NCBI RefSeq assembly: GCF_014194695.1
Contig: NZ_JACIAH010000010.1
Span: 1 to 64,000 of the forward strand
Direction of reading: 5' to 3'
Source of the DNA: Rhizobium sp. BK399
GTDB lineage: Bacteria > Pseudomonadota > Alphaproteobacteria > Rhizobiales > Rhizobiaceae
Length of the DNA: 64,000 nucleotides
The notes beneath the pieces were generated by a model, which was not told where the DNA came from, searched no databases, and worked only from the letters and a program-made list of their open reading frames with translations. The number at the start of each line of letters is the position of its first letter. Within the stretch, counting starts at the first letter, position 1. Position numbers and translations under genes: made by a program. Of this stretch, positions 1 to 7,563 are shown piece by piece.

Positions 1-68
1 GCCGGTTCGAGTCATCAGATTCTTGAATCTGAACCGCCCCTTTGCGTCAACAGCTCAATTCGCCATCC

Positions 69-422
69 TCAGCCGGCGATCTGATATTGCCGCACCGGAT
101 GGCGGATCATCGCATCGATATCGATGCCATCGAGAATCCAATGCAGCTGCTCTGTCGTCAGCGTCACCACCGCAGTCTCTCGGCGGGGCCATCGGAACCT
201 GTCTTCCGTCAATTTCTTCAGGACCATCACAAAACCGGACCGATCAAAGAACAGGAGCTTCACCCGGTCGCGACGGCGATTACAAAAGGCAAAAACCGCA
301 GGAGCAAAGGGATCCAGCGCCATCGTCTCCTGGACCAGGACCGCGAGGCTGTTGATGCCGGCCCGAAAGTCGATCGGCTCACGATGCAGGTAAACCTGGA
401 GATCAGCGCCAAGTCTGAACAT
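69..422 (-). CDS. tnpB: IS66 family accessory protein TnpB
   Basis: This 117-residue protein matches the IS66 TnpB (Orf2) family across its whole length. Recognisable blocks are the N-terminal VYLHREPIDFRAGINSL stretch, the central CNRRRDRVKLLFFDRSGF block and the C-terminal TTEQLHWILDGID segment. TnpB is needed for IS66 transposition, but its biochemical role is not known. The start overlaps the end of tnpA by 20 bases, the typical translational coupling of these elements. The family's usual length is about 115 residues, so the gene is intact. Confidence 0.93.
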   Translation of the reverse strand: MFRLGADLQVYLHREPIDFRAGINSLAVLVQETMALDPFAPAVFAFCNRRRDRVKLLFFDRSGFVMVLKKLTEDRFRWPRRETAVVTLTTEQLHWILDGIDIDAMIRHPVRQYQIAG

Positions 423-822
423 GACCCAGCGCTCCTATTATTGCTGCCAACCCATCGACATCACTGCATTCCACCGTCACGCTCACCCCGTTCGGCAGTG
501 AAGCGCTCAGCTTGGCCGCACAAGACAGCCTCTTGATGCTTTTATCCAAGCTGCTGCGCTGCACTGGCAGGCTCCGATCGGGACCGACCTGAACCGGAAC
601 GAACGCCGGACCCGCAGGCACAGGATGACCAAGCCGCTTGGCCCTCTGTATCCATTTCCGCAGGAGATTGACATTAACGCCGTGTTCAAGCGCAAGCCGC
701 GATACCGAGACACCCGGTTCAAGACAGGCTGCAACAAGACGATCTACCGAAGCTGGGTCATATCGACGTCGTCCGTCACTACCCACAAGCCGCACCCGCA
801 GTCTTTGCTCATCTTCTTCCAT
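403..822 (-). CDS. tnpA: IS66 family accessory protein TnpA
   Basis: This 139-residue protein has a helix-turn-helix of the IS66/IS3 OrfA type in its N-terminal half (RYDPASVDRLVAACLEPGVS then NLLRKWI) and a variable C-terminal half. It probably binds the element ends. I chose the ATG at 822 because the frame upstream is open only through a GTG at 852 that lies inside a perfect hairpin. The next gene, tnpB, overlaps its 3' end. The call is secure at family level; activity cannot be judged without tnpC. Confidence 0.88.
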   Translation of the reverse strand: MEEDEQRLRVRLVGSDGRRRYDPASVDRLVAACLEPGVSVSRLALEHGVNVNLLRKWIQRAKRLGHPVPAGPAFVPVQVGPDRSLPVQRSSLDKSIKRLSCAAKLSASLPNGVSVTVECSDVDGLAAIIGALGHVQTWR

Positions 823-828
823 GATTTG

Positions 829-852
829 GTGTCCACCTATTTTGGTGGACAC
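829..852. promoter_or_regulatory. Perfect inverted repeat just upstream of tnpA
   Basis: The arms GTGTCCACC (829-837) and GGTGGACAC (844-852) are perfectly complementary with a 6-base spacer. The repeat ends six bases before the tnpA ATG at 822. It could act as an operator or as a hairpin that hides the tnpA start in read-through transcripts. The role is inference. Confidence 0.5.
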
Positions 853-969
853 TTCATGCCTGAGAGCACTTCGCTTCAGAAGGTGCGCAGAAATTCGCGC
901 TTACAATCAGTCGCCGATAGATGCTGCTGACGTGGATCAGTCATCCCAGCGAGCCCTTCAAAGACTTGA

Positions 970-1231
970 CGATGGGTTTTTAGGGTACGCTTTGACCGCC
1001 TGACGCCGCGCGAACGTGAATACGTTTTCGCCATGGCTAAGTTAGGCGAGGGGCCTTCCAAATCCGGCGACGTTGCAGAGATGATGAAAGAGCCGCCTAC
1101 CAAGCTCGGGCCTTTGCGGGCCAGTATCATAAAAAAGGATGATCTACAGCCCTTCATATGCCGACATAGCTTTCACGGTTCCATTGTTCGGAGACTACTT
1201 ACTGCGAAACTGGATAGGTTCTAACGCGTAG
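970..1231 (+). pseudogene. 3' remnant of an AAA-type ATPase gene, frameshifted
   Basis: The plus-strand reading LTPREREYVFAMAKLGEGP, followed by a winged-helix-like segment ending LGPLRASIIKK, is the C-terminal part of a family of large ATP-binding (orc1/cdc6-like AAA) proteins. At about position 1139 the frame shifts, and the expected continuation MIYSPSYADIAFTVPLFGDY is found in the next frame, ending at 1231. Upstream of 970 the frame is closed by a stop, so the ATPase domain is missing. This is a truncated, frameshifted relic; family recognition is by memory of the C-terminal pattern. Confidence 0.6.
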
Positions 1232-1382
1232 AAGCCGAGATATAATACGGGCCGCCGCCGCTCTATACTGTATGTTCGTGGAGTGAAGGTGGCCCGCGCT
1301 AAGCTGAATCGGCGGATTGCTCCGGATGGGCCGCAGCAGGGCCCATGCTTGGCGAGGGCGAACCATGAGGGGGATATCTTAA

Positions 1383-1504
1383 AATTCATCGAACTTGCGC
1401 ATAACTGCGTGGCGGTGACGCCATCGCTGGTGCCCAAGCGAGCGGGCGATCGGGTGAAGACCAACCGCCGCGACTCCGTCAGTCTGCAGACGCGGATTCA
1501 CTGA
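1383..1504 (+). pseudogene. IS110-family transposase fragment
   Basis: About 40 residues, including VTPSLVPKRAGDRVKTNRRDS, correspond to the highly conserved segment of IS110/IS1111-type transposases around their acidic catalytic RRD motif. There the family usually reads [21 protein letters not shown]. Nothing recognisable continues on either side, so only a scrap remains. The final aspartate-alanine pair has become aspartate-serine. Confidence 0.6.
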
Positions 1505-2286
1505 AGAACTTGCGCTGATGGGGTGTAGGCATCAGGTTAGCTGTCGCGCGAATTTCGCCAAGCTGATGGGATGGAGGTTGGGCCTGCTGTCGATAATGAG
1601 AGAATGAAGACGTGGCGACTGCGCTTGAACTGGCCAGCCCGGTCTTGGTTTGCGCCGGTCTCAGTGTTTCAGCTCGGTTCCGTCTTTCCCACACATTCTT
1701 TGTCAGATCACTTACTTACGAAACGGAACGCAAGGTCAACAGCTCGTATCCTGTCAAGACCAGGGACGTCTTCGCCTGTAATAGCTTTGCGCCCGGATTC
1801 GGCCGTGAAGCAGACCTTGCACCTGCCAATGTCTTTGCGCTTTTCTAAATAACGCAATCTTTGTGCTGCCGATGGCGAAAGTAAGCATCGTCACCTTCAC
1901 GGGACCGCCAGCCATCCACATTTTTCGGATAGCAGAGAATGCCGAGGTCAGACCGGTAATATGGCCGCGACCATTCGGGCCGTGCGTGGGGGCAGCGTCA
2001 AACTGATATGTCATGTCCGAAGGCACCGATCTCCTTCCGGAGATAGTTGCGGTCGTCGAGGATATCATCACTGAAAGCTCGGTAGCAGCCTTGAGGGAGC
2101 TATGACTGTCCTGTTGGTGCTGGGCACCGAGAGCGCAGAGGTGTAGACCTATCCAAAAGCGCGCTCGCGCAAACGGCCTTCGCCAATGTATCTCATGAGC
2201 GGACTTTCAAGTTTGTCGGGTCGAGCTTATCGGATAGATTGGCCTGAATTTCTTTTGGTGATCGACGGCAGAAAATCGCTGGCAGC
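1505..2286. other. Gene-free stretch
   Basis: No open frame here has a recognisable domain, a plausible ribosome-binding site or a conserved-looking composition. Overlapping frames exist on both strands but look like chance. It sits between element debris and the PagL-like gene and is probably decayed DNA. Confidence 0.5.
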
Positions 2287-2862
2287 TCAGAACTTGTAGC
2301 CGACCTGAATACCGGCGCGCGTCATGCCGTTGTTCGGACCATCGCAGAGATTGGCATGCGACGAATGGGCAACCTGGGCGATGACATTCCAGTGTTGGTC
2401 AAAGCGGTAACCGACACCCAGGGATTCTCGAAAGAGGAATCGACAGCCGAGATTCGGGCCATCCGTGTTGCCTTCGAGCTCCCCATCGTGCCAGACGCCG
2501 CCGAAGCCGGCTTCGGCAAAGACCTGGTCGTTGAAGTTTGCAGTCCAGGAGAGACCCGCAAAGATTTGGGTGGCTTCCCCCGATGTGCCGATCGAGGTGC
2601 CGAGATTGATGCGCGGGCGCAGAAGCTGTTGCTCAAAGCCCGTCGCGGAGTCCTGACCGAAGGGATCAAAGAACACCGTCACCTCGGGAAAGATACCGTC
2701 TTCGTGCTCGCCGCCGCCCTGTATCGATGCGGATGCTCCGAAGCGTAATTCATCAAAGATTTGCTCGCCGGCATGAGACGGAATGACTGACATATTGACC
2801 GTGACCGTCACAAGAAATGCTAGTGAGGAACACCCTACAACTTTCGGAAATTCGATTGCCAT
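2287..2862 (-). CDS. PagL-like acyloxyacyl hydrolase (lipid A 3-O-deacylase family)
   Basis: This 191-residue protein has a hydrophobic signal peptide (cleavage near residue 31, after SHA), beta-strand-rich repeats and a C-terminal aromatic residue (GYKF), as expected for an outer-membrane beta-barrel. The family's catalytic His-x-Ser is seen as H166 and S168 within AQVAHSSHANLC. In Pseudomonas PagL a glutamate about 12 residues later completes the triad; here that position (PNNGMT) has no glutamate. Such proteins remove the 3-linked acyl chain of lipid A. The ATG at 2862 follows a good GAGGAAA site. Family is secure; enzymatic activity is uncertain. Confidence 0.8.
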   Translation of the reverse strand: MAIEFPKVVGCSSLAFLVTVTVNMSVIPSHAGEQIFDELRFGASASIQGGGEHEDGIFPEVTVFFDPFGQDSATGFEQQLLRPRINLGTSIGTSGEATQIFAGLSWTANFNDQVFAEAGFGGVWHDGELEGNTDGPNLGCRFLFRESLGVGYRFDQHWNVIAQVAHSSHANLCDGPNNGMTRAGIQVGYKF

Positions 2863-3410
2863 CCAGATTTCCTCATCCGACTCGCGTCAGAGCCCATTCC
2901 CAATTAGTAGCATCGATCGAGACTTGGTAAACCGCGTTTGATCAGCCTTAGTATTTTATTTCGGATGTGCGGCCAACCACGGTTTGAGCTCTCCCCGTCA
3001 TGTCTGCGCCGGCTGCTACAGCAGCCGGCGCAACGTCATGACGCCCACGATCGATCGTCCCGGCTGACGGGCGAGGAGAAGCCAACGGAGATAAAGGATG
3101 ATGGCTGGGACGAATGATCAAGGATCGTCAACCGGGGCCAGGGTGCTCGCGGGCGTTAGGATGGCCATGGAAGGGACACGTACATTGTCACCAGATAGCC
3201 GGCGGTGTATCTGGTTCACGCGGATGTAGAGTACACTCACGATCTGATGATTGCTGGCGCTACCATTTGCTACGCTTTCGAAGGTGCGACCGCTTGATTG
3301 ATCATGCCGTCTGGGACGCGCCCTCTTGCTGGGCCGATGAGTTCATCGATTTGTGGGCTGCCAATTCTAGACGGTATAAAGAAGTTTCTCGCCACAGAGC
3401 GCTCCTCAAT
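2863..3410. other. Gene-free region with a strong hairpin
   Basis: No convincing gene is present between the PagL-like gene and the LacI-type regulator gene. The only clear structure is the perfect hairpin at 3005-3032, listed separately. An overlapping plus-strand frame from 3114 runs into the lacI-type gene and has no features of its own. Confidence 0.5.
3005..3032. terminator. Perfect 12-bp hairpin with 4-base loop
   Basis: The arms TGCGCCGGCTGC (3005-3016) and GCAGCCGGCGCA (3021-3032) pair perfectly around a TACA loop. There is no T-run on either side, so a classical intrinsic terminator is not proven. It lies upstream of the PagL-like gene and downstream of the lacI-type gene on the same strand, where it could end the regulator transcript. 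Confidence 0.45.
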
Positions 3411-4517
3411 TTATTGTTGAATAGCTCCAGCCGGGTCGTTGGGTTTAGGCAACACCGAAGCGGGAATTTCTGGGGCAGAGCCCGTGCTGTTACGGACCAC
3501 AAGCTCCACCGGCAAGATAGTCTCCCTCGGAGCGGAGCTATCGCCGTTCAGCAGTTGCAGCAGGACGCCCGCCGCCGCCTTTCCGGCGCCGAATTGCTGT
3601 ATGCGGACGGTTGTAAGTTGTGGCTGAACGAGGTTCAGGAATGGCATGTCATTGAAGCCGGTGACCGATATCTGCCCTGGGCAGCCAATGCTTCGCTCCC
3701 TCAATGCCTCAATTGCTCCAAGAGCAAGTCGATCGTTGGCGCACAGAACCGCTGTGAATGGCTTGCCCTTGGCTAACAGGTTGAGAAGGCAACGTGCCCC
3801 TTCCGCCTCGTCGAAGCGTGAAGCAACCTCGATCAATTCGTCATTGACCGCAACGTTCATGTCATCGGCCGCCCGTCGAAAGGCCGCTAAACGAAGCTGG
3901 CCCGTCGACAAATCCTGAGGGCCGGATATGTGGGCAATGCGCGTATGACCAAGATCCCGAAGATGCCGCAGCATTTGACAGATCCCAGAATCGTCATCGT
4001 TGACGATCGAAGGTATTGGCGAACCGTCAACCTTTCGGTTCAATGTCACCACGGGCAACCCATCATCAGCCGCCTTTGCAATCGCGGGATCGTTTCGCAG
4101 GACGGCCGCATGAATAACCCCGTCGACGCCTCGGTCCCGCAAAACGTCTATCAATCGTTCCTCCCGCTCTGGATCACTGTCGGTATTCACGATGATCGAG
4201 GCGTAACCTAGCGGTTCGAGAACACTCTCAATCCCGCGCAGGATCGGGGGGAAGATGACGTTGGTGATGTCAGGGATAATTACGCCAACCGTCATGGTCC
4301 GATTGGTGCGAAGCCCGGCGGCAATCCGATTGGGGCGGTAACCAAGCGTTTTGGCCGCGGATTGAATTCGATTGGCGACTTCCTCTGTAAGGTGCTTGCA
4401 TTCCACAGGATCGAGGGCGCGGGAGACTGTCGACACGTGGACCCCGGTCTCGCGTGCTATGTCCTTCAATGTGATGCGTTTTTTTAGCATGTACTTCGAC
4501 CCTTCAACGGAGGTCAT
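3411..4517 (-). CDS. LacI family transcriptional regulator
   Basis: This 368-residue protein has a LacI-type N-terminal helix-turn-helix (residues 15-36, ITLKDIARETGVHVSTVSRA), a hinge helix near RPNRIAAGLRT, and a sugar-binding-protein-like effector domain from about 71 to 345. The ATG at 4517 has an AGGAG eight bases upstream. It is transcribed away from the ABC importer operon starting at 4730. The intervening 212 bp contain three copies of GCAATCGATTGC, a palindrome with the central CG typical of LacI-family operators. It is therefore very likely the local repressor of that operon and of itself. The effector is not identifiable. Confidence 0.95.
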   Translation of the reverse strand: MTSVEGSKYMLKKRITLKDIARETGVHVSTVSRALDPVECKHLTEEVANRIQSAAKTLGYRPNRIAAGLRTNRTMTVGVIIPDITNVIFPPILRGIESVLEPLGYASIIVNTDSDPEREERLIDVLRDRGVDGVIHAAVLRNDPAIAKAADDGLPVVTLNRKVDGSPIPSIVNDDDSGICQMLRHLRDLGHTRIAHISGPQDLSTGQLRLAAFRRAADDMNVAVNDELIEVASRFDEAEGARCLLNLLAKGKPFTAVLCANDRLALGAIEALRERSIGCPGQISVTGFNDMPFLNLVQPQLTTVRIQQFGAGKAAAGVLLQLLNGDSSAPRETILPVELVVRNSTGSAPEIPASVLPKPNDPAGAIQQ

Positions 4518-4539
4518 ACTAGCGACTCCTGATATTTAA

Positions 4540-4551
4540 GCAATCGATTGC
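4540..4551. promoter_or_regulatory. LacI-type operator, copy 1
   Basis: This is a perfect 12-bp palindrome, GCAATCGATTGC, 23 bases upstream of the regulator start codon at 4517. Its position would block the regulator's own promoter. Confidence 0.75.
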
Positions 4552-4595
4552 ATGAATTTGTTGACGATATGATAAGACGTATGCTACCTCCTAAT

Positions 4596-4607
4596 GCAAT
4601 CGATTGC
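4596..4607. promoter_or_regulatory. LacI-type operator, copy 2
   Basis: A second identical GCAATCGATTGC lies 56 bp (start to start) from copy 1, near the middle of the divergent promoter region. Its flanks differ from those of copy 1, so only the 12-bp core is conserved, which argues for selection on the core. Confidence 0.75.
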
Positions 4608-4686
4608 GTAACTCAGTTGAATCCGCAGGTCATGGAGGTGACCGTGGTATTTCACGGTCGGACTACGGCTTTTGGCGAGCGTGTAC

Positions 4687-4698
4687 GCAATCGATTGC
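4687..4698. promoter_or_regulatory. LacI-type operator, copy 3
   Basis: The third identical core is extended here to the 14-bp palindrome CGCAATCGATTGCG. It lies 91 bp from copy 2 and 31 bases before the start codon of the binding-protein gene. That is where a bound repressor would block initiation or loop with the other sites. Confidence 0.75.
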
Positions 4699-4729
4699 GC
4701 AGCAAGTTTCGGAGAATGGAGGAGTCTCG

Positions 4730-6004
4730 ATGAAACTTTCAGTCCTTCTAGCAACCACTGTCCTGGCGTTGAATGCACCAGCCGCTCATGCGGACGATAT
4801 CAAGATTGGCGCGTCGCTACCTATTACCGGCGGCCTTGCCGTCAGCGGCGAAAAGCATAAACGCGGTTATGAGCTGTGCACTAAACTGATAAACGACGGA
4901 GGTGGAATCCTCGGTCGTCCAGTTGATCTCGTTGTCAGCGACAATCGTTCGGACCCGGCAACCGCGATCAATCAATACGAACGGTTCATCAACGTCGACA
5001 AGGTCGATGCCGTCTACGGAACGTTCTCGAGCCGCCTGACGTATCCCGTGGCAAGCATACTGTCGAAGTATAACATGGTTCACCCCGTGCCCTCCGGCGG
5101 TGCGTTGCGCATCTACGAGCAGGGATACAAGAACCTCTTCTATTTTCAGGTTGGCGCCGCGGAATACACTGGAAAAGACGTCGTCAACGTCATCAAGGAC
5201 CTGATCCCGGCTGGGCAGGGACCGAAGTCAGCTGCCATCGTCCACGCCGACGACTTCTTCGCCAACGCGATCGCATCGGGCCTGCTTGGCGAGAAGGTAG
5301 TCGACGCGGCGACAAACAAGCAGATCGCCGACCTCGCGCCAGGATATCTCAAGGAGGCGGGTATTGACGTCGTCATGCAGGAAAAGTGGCCGGACGATGG
5401 GTTCAATGACTGGCTCAACCTCGCCAACTCCATCAAGCGTTCTGGCGCCGAACTGATTGTCGGTCTGACGGCATCGGAGGAAGAGGCCGTACAGCTGACC
5501 CGTGCCCTTAAGACAGTCGGCGCGACGCCGAAGTTCGTCTACCTCAGCCAGGGCGCTCAACACGAGTTTATCGAGGGTGTCGGCGCAAGCGCCGCCGAGG
5601 GCGTCATGGTGCACGCTAACTGGCACAAGGATGCACCTTTCGAAAGCACGCTGGCAGGAAAGCCGTTCACCAATGAGGACTTCGTCAAGGCCTTCAATGC
5701 AGCCTATGGCGTTGACCCCGACGAAGACAGCGCCATCCCGTTTGCTGTCTGCCAGGGGATTGAGCAAGCGATTGCGGGATCCGGTTCGACTGACAATGCG
5801 AAGATGGCCGAATGGCTTCACGCGCGTACGAAGGACAGCCCGGTGCGGACCGTGCTTGGACGCTTCTCCTGGGACGATCGCGGCCTCGCGAAGGACAAGT
5901 CGTACATCATGACGCAATGGCAGGGCGGGCAGCTGAAGTTCGTCTATCCCAAGGACGAGTTTCAGGGAGTTTCCCCGTTGAGCTATCCCAAGGCGGGCTT
6001 TTGA
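4730..6004 (+). CDS. ABC transporter periplasmic substrate-binding protein (branched-chain amino acid type)
   Basis: This 424-residue precursor has a signal peptide (about residues 1-21, ending AHA before DDIKIG). It continues as a type I periplasmic binding protein of the Leu/Ile/Val-binding family (Peripla_BP_6): the start IKIGASLPITGGLAVSGE and the segment GGILGRPVDLVVSDN are characteristic. The ATG at 4730 follows GGAGG and fits the signal peptide; an in-frame extension to 4604 would run through the operators. It is the first gene of the LacI-controlled unit. The linked aromatic ring-cleavage genes suggest an aromatic or carboxylic acid ligand rather than an amino acid; this is inference. 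Confidence 0.93.
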   Translation: MKLSVLLATTVLALNAPAAHADDIKIGASLPITGGLAVSGEKHKRGYELCTKLINDGGGILGRPVDLVVSDNRSDPATAINQYERFINVDKVDAVYGTFSSRLTYPVASILSKYNMVHPVPSGGALRIYEQGYKNLFYFQVGAAEYTGKDVVNVIKDLIPAGQGPKSAAIVHADDFFANAIASGLLGEKVVDAATNKQIADLAPGYLKEAGIDVVMQEKWPDDGFNDWLNLANSIKRSGAELIVGLTASEEEAVQLTRALKTVGATPKFVYLSQGAQHEFIEGVGASAAEGVMVHANWHKDAPFESTLAGKPFTNEDFVKAFNAAYGVDPDEDSAIPFAVCQGIEQAIAGSGSTDNAKMAEWLHARTKDSPVRTVLGRFSWDDRGLAKDKSYIMTQWQGGQLKFVYPKDEFQGVSPLSYPKAGF

Positions 6005-6016
6005 CAAAACCTCGAA

Positions 6017-6039
6017 CGGGGCGGACGCGCGCCGCCCCG
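6017..6039 (+). promoter_or_regulatory. GC-rich intra-operon hairpin after the binding-protein gene
   Basis: The arms CGGGGCGG (6017-6024) and CCGCCCCG (6032-6039) surround a 7-base loop, 13 bases after the binding-protein stop. No T-run follows. Such hairpins often protect the binding-protein mRNA or attenuate read-through, so that binding protein exceeds membrane components. Confidence 0.6.
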
Positions 6040-6073
6040 CAAACCAAGCCAGCGAACGAAGGAGGATCGGGCG

Positions 6074-6820
6074 ATGCTAGAGGTCAGAAACCTATGCAAG
6101 TACTATGGAGGGCTGCGAGCCGTGGACGGCGCTTCCTTCACGGTCGAGAAAGGCTCGATCACAGCGTTGATTGGACCCAACGGAGCAGGAAAAACCACCG
6201 CGTTCAATTGCATCAGCCGCACCGTCACGCCGACGTCCGGTGAGATATGGCTCGACGGTGAGCGCATCGAGCAGCTGCGCCCCCATAAGATCACGGCCAA
6301 GGGCCTTAGTCGCACCTTTCAGATATCGCGCAATCTGTCCGACATGACGGTCATCGAAAATGTCATCGTCCAGTCGAAGGTCAATGGAATTAGCGGGCTC
6401 TTCCGTCCAGCAATCAGCCGCGAGGAAAAAGACAAGGCGATGTCGATCCTGGAGTTTCTGGGGATTACGCGCATCGCCTACGAGGATGGGCACAATCTTT
6501 CCTACGGGCAGAAAAAGCTCATGGATTTGGCCGCGCTTTTGATGTCGGAACCGAAAATCATCCTGCTCGACGAACCTGCCGGTGGCGTTAATCCCACGCT
6601 CATGGAAGAGATCGTCGATCGGATTCGGGCGCTGAATGAAATGGGCCTCACGGTCCTTATCGTCGAGCACAACATGGATCTCATCATGCGGCTATCCCAC
6701 AAGGTCGTGGTCATGGCGCAGGGCAAGGTCATCTGTTCGGGCACCCCGGATATCGTGCGCAAGGACGCGCAGGTCCTCGATGCCTATCTTGGCGGCGTGT
6801 TGGAAGAGGAGGCGGCCTGA
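6074..6820 (+). CDS. ABC transporter ATP-binding protein (LivG type)
   Basis: This 248-residue ATPase has Walker A GPNGAGKTT (34-42), the signature LSYGQ (142-146), Walker B IILLDEP (162-168) and the switch histidine H199. The LSYGQ form and the insertion around residues 100-120 are typical of LivG-type subunits of branched-chain amino acid importers. The ATG at 6074 is preceded by GAAGGAGG. Its stop overlaps the start of the second ATPase gene (TGATG), so the two are translationally coupled. It energises the importer formed with the two permeases downstream. Confidence 0.95.
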   Translation: MLEVRNLCKYYGGLRAVDGASFTVEKGSITALIGPNGAGKTTAFNCISRTVTPTSGEIWLDGERIEQLRPHKITAKGLSRTFQISRNLSDMTVIENVIVQSKVNGISGLFRPAISREEKDKAMSILEFLGITRIAYEDGHNLSYGQKKLMDLAALLMSEPKIILLDEPAGGVNPTLMEEIVDRIRALNEMGLTVLIVEHNMDLIMRLSHKVVVMAQGKVICSGTPDIVRKDAQVLDAYLGGVLEEEAA

Positions 6821-7551
6821 TGCAGGAACTCCTCCAAGTCACAAATATCACCGCTGGCTACGGCGATGGCCCGGCAATCCTTGATGGTGCCAGTCTGACC
6901 GTCGAACCGGGCAAAGTGCACTGCATCATCGGTCCGAATGGAGCGGGCAAGTCGACGCTGATGAAGTCAATCTGCGGAATGCTCAAAATCCGCAAGGGCG
7001 ACGTGATCTTAAAAGGCAAGAGACTGAACGGAATGCGTCCCGACCAAATCCTGCGGGAAGGCATCTGCTTCGTGCCGCAAGAGCGTGCTCTCTTTGCAAA
7101 GATGACCGTACGAGAAAATCTGCGGATGGGCGGCTTCATTCTCGATGGCCAGAAAGAGCTTTACCGGCGCGTTGACGAAATCCTGGAGCGTTTCCCGATG
7201 CTTAAGGAGAAGGCTGATCAGCACGCCGGGACGATGTCGGGTGGCCAGCAGCAGACGTTGGCGATGGCCCGCACGCTGATAATCAAGCCTAGTATCGTCA
7301 TGCTCGACGAACCCTCGCTCGGTCTGGCGCCGAAGGTAATTCAAGAGATGTTCGACATCATGAAGATGATGTCGGCGGACGGCATCACAGTGTTGCTCGT
7401 CGAGCAGAATGCCCTGATGGGGCTCAAGAATTCCGATTGGGGCGTCGTGCTCGATCTCGGACGAACCCTATTTCAAGGGCCCGCGAAAGACATTCTCGCC
7501 GACCCTCGAATCCGGGAACTCTACCTTGGTGGCAAGAAAGCTGCCGCCTGA
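6820..7551 (+). CDS. ABC transporter ATP-binding protein (LivF type)
   Basis: This 243-residue ATPase has Walker A GPNGAGKST (38-46), signature MSGGQ (139-143) and Walker B IVMLDEPSLG (159 onward). The phrase SLGLAPKVIQEMFDIM is typical of LivF subunits. It pairs with the LivG-type ATPase encoded immediately upstream with a one-base overlap. The first permease begins 12 bp downstream. Both nucleotide-binding sites of the transporter thus look catalytically complete. Confidence 0.95.
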   Translation: MQELLQVTNITAGYGDGPAILDGASLTVEPGKVHCIIGPNGAGKSTLMKSICGMLKIRKGDVILKGKRLNGMRPDQILREGICFVPQERALFAKMTVRENLRMGGFILDGQKELYRRVDEILERFPMLKEKADQHAGTMSGGQQQTLAMARTLIIKPSIVMLDEPSLGLAPKVIQEMFDIMKMMSADGITVLLVEQNALMGLKNSDWGVVLDLGRTLFQGPAKDILADPRIRELYLGGKKAAA

Positions 7552-7563
7552 AAGGGGAACAAC

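Larger units (their letters stand above)
1..857 (-). mobile_element. Truncated IS66-family insertion sequence (tnpA-tnpB part)
   Basis: Two adjacent minus-strand genes are the TnpA- and TnpB-type accessory proteins of an IS66-family element, in the usual order tnpA then tnpB. The transposase gene tnpC would follow further left, outside the window, so completeness cannot be judged. The right end lies somewhere beyond the tnpA start, but I could not find terminal inverted repeats with confidence, so 857 is only a minimum boundary. Other decayed element pieces directly to the right suggest an insertion hot spot. Confidence 0.8.

Noticed and set aside
876..1157. Minus-strand frame of 93 residues
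   Set aside because: It is the shadow of the decayed ATPase gene, whose recognisable protein reads on the plus strand.
3114..3776. Plus-strand frame of 220 residues
   Set aside because: It has no recognisable domain and runs into the LacI-type gene in antisense.
5228..6007. Long minus-strand frame of 259 residues inside the binding-protein gene
   Set aside because: Antisense shadow; the plus strand carries a complete binding protein with signal peptide.
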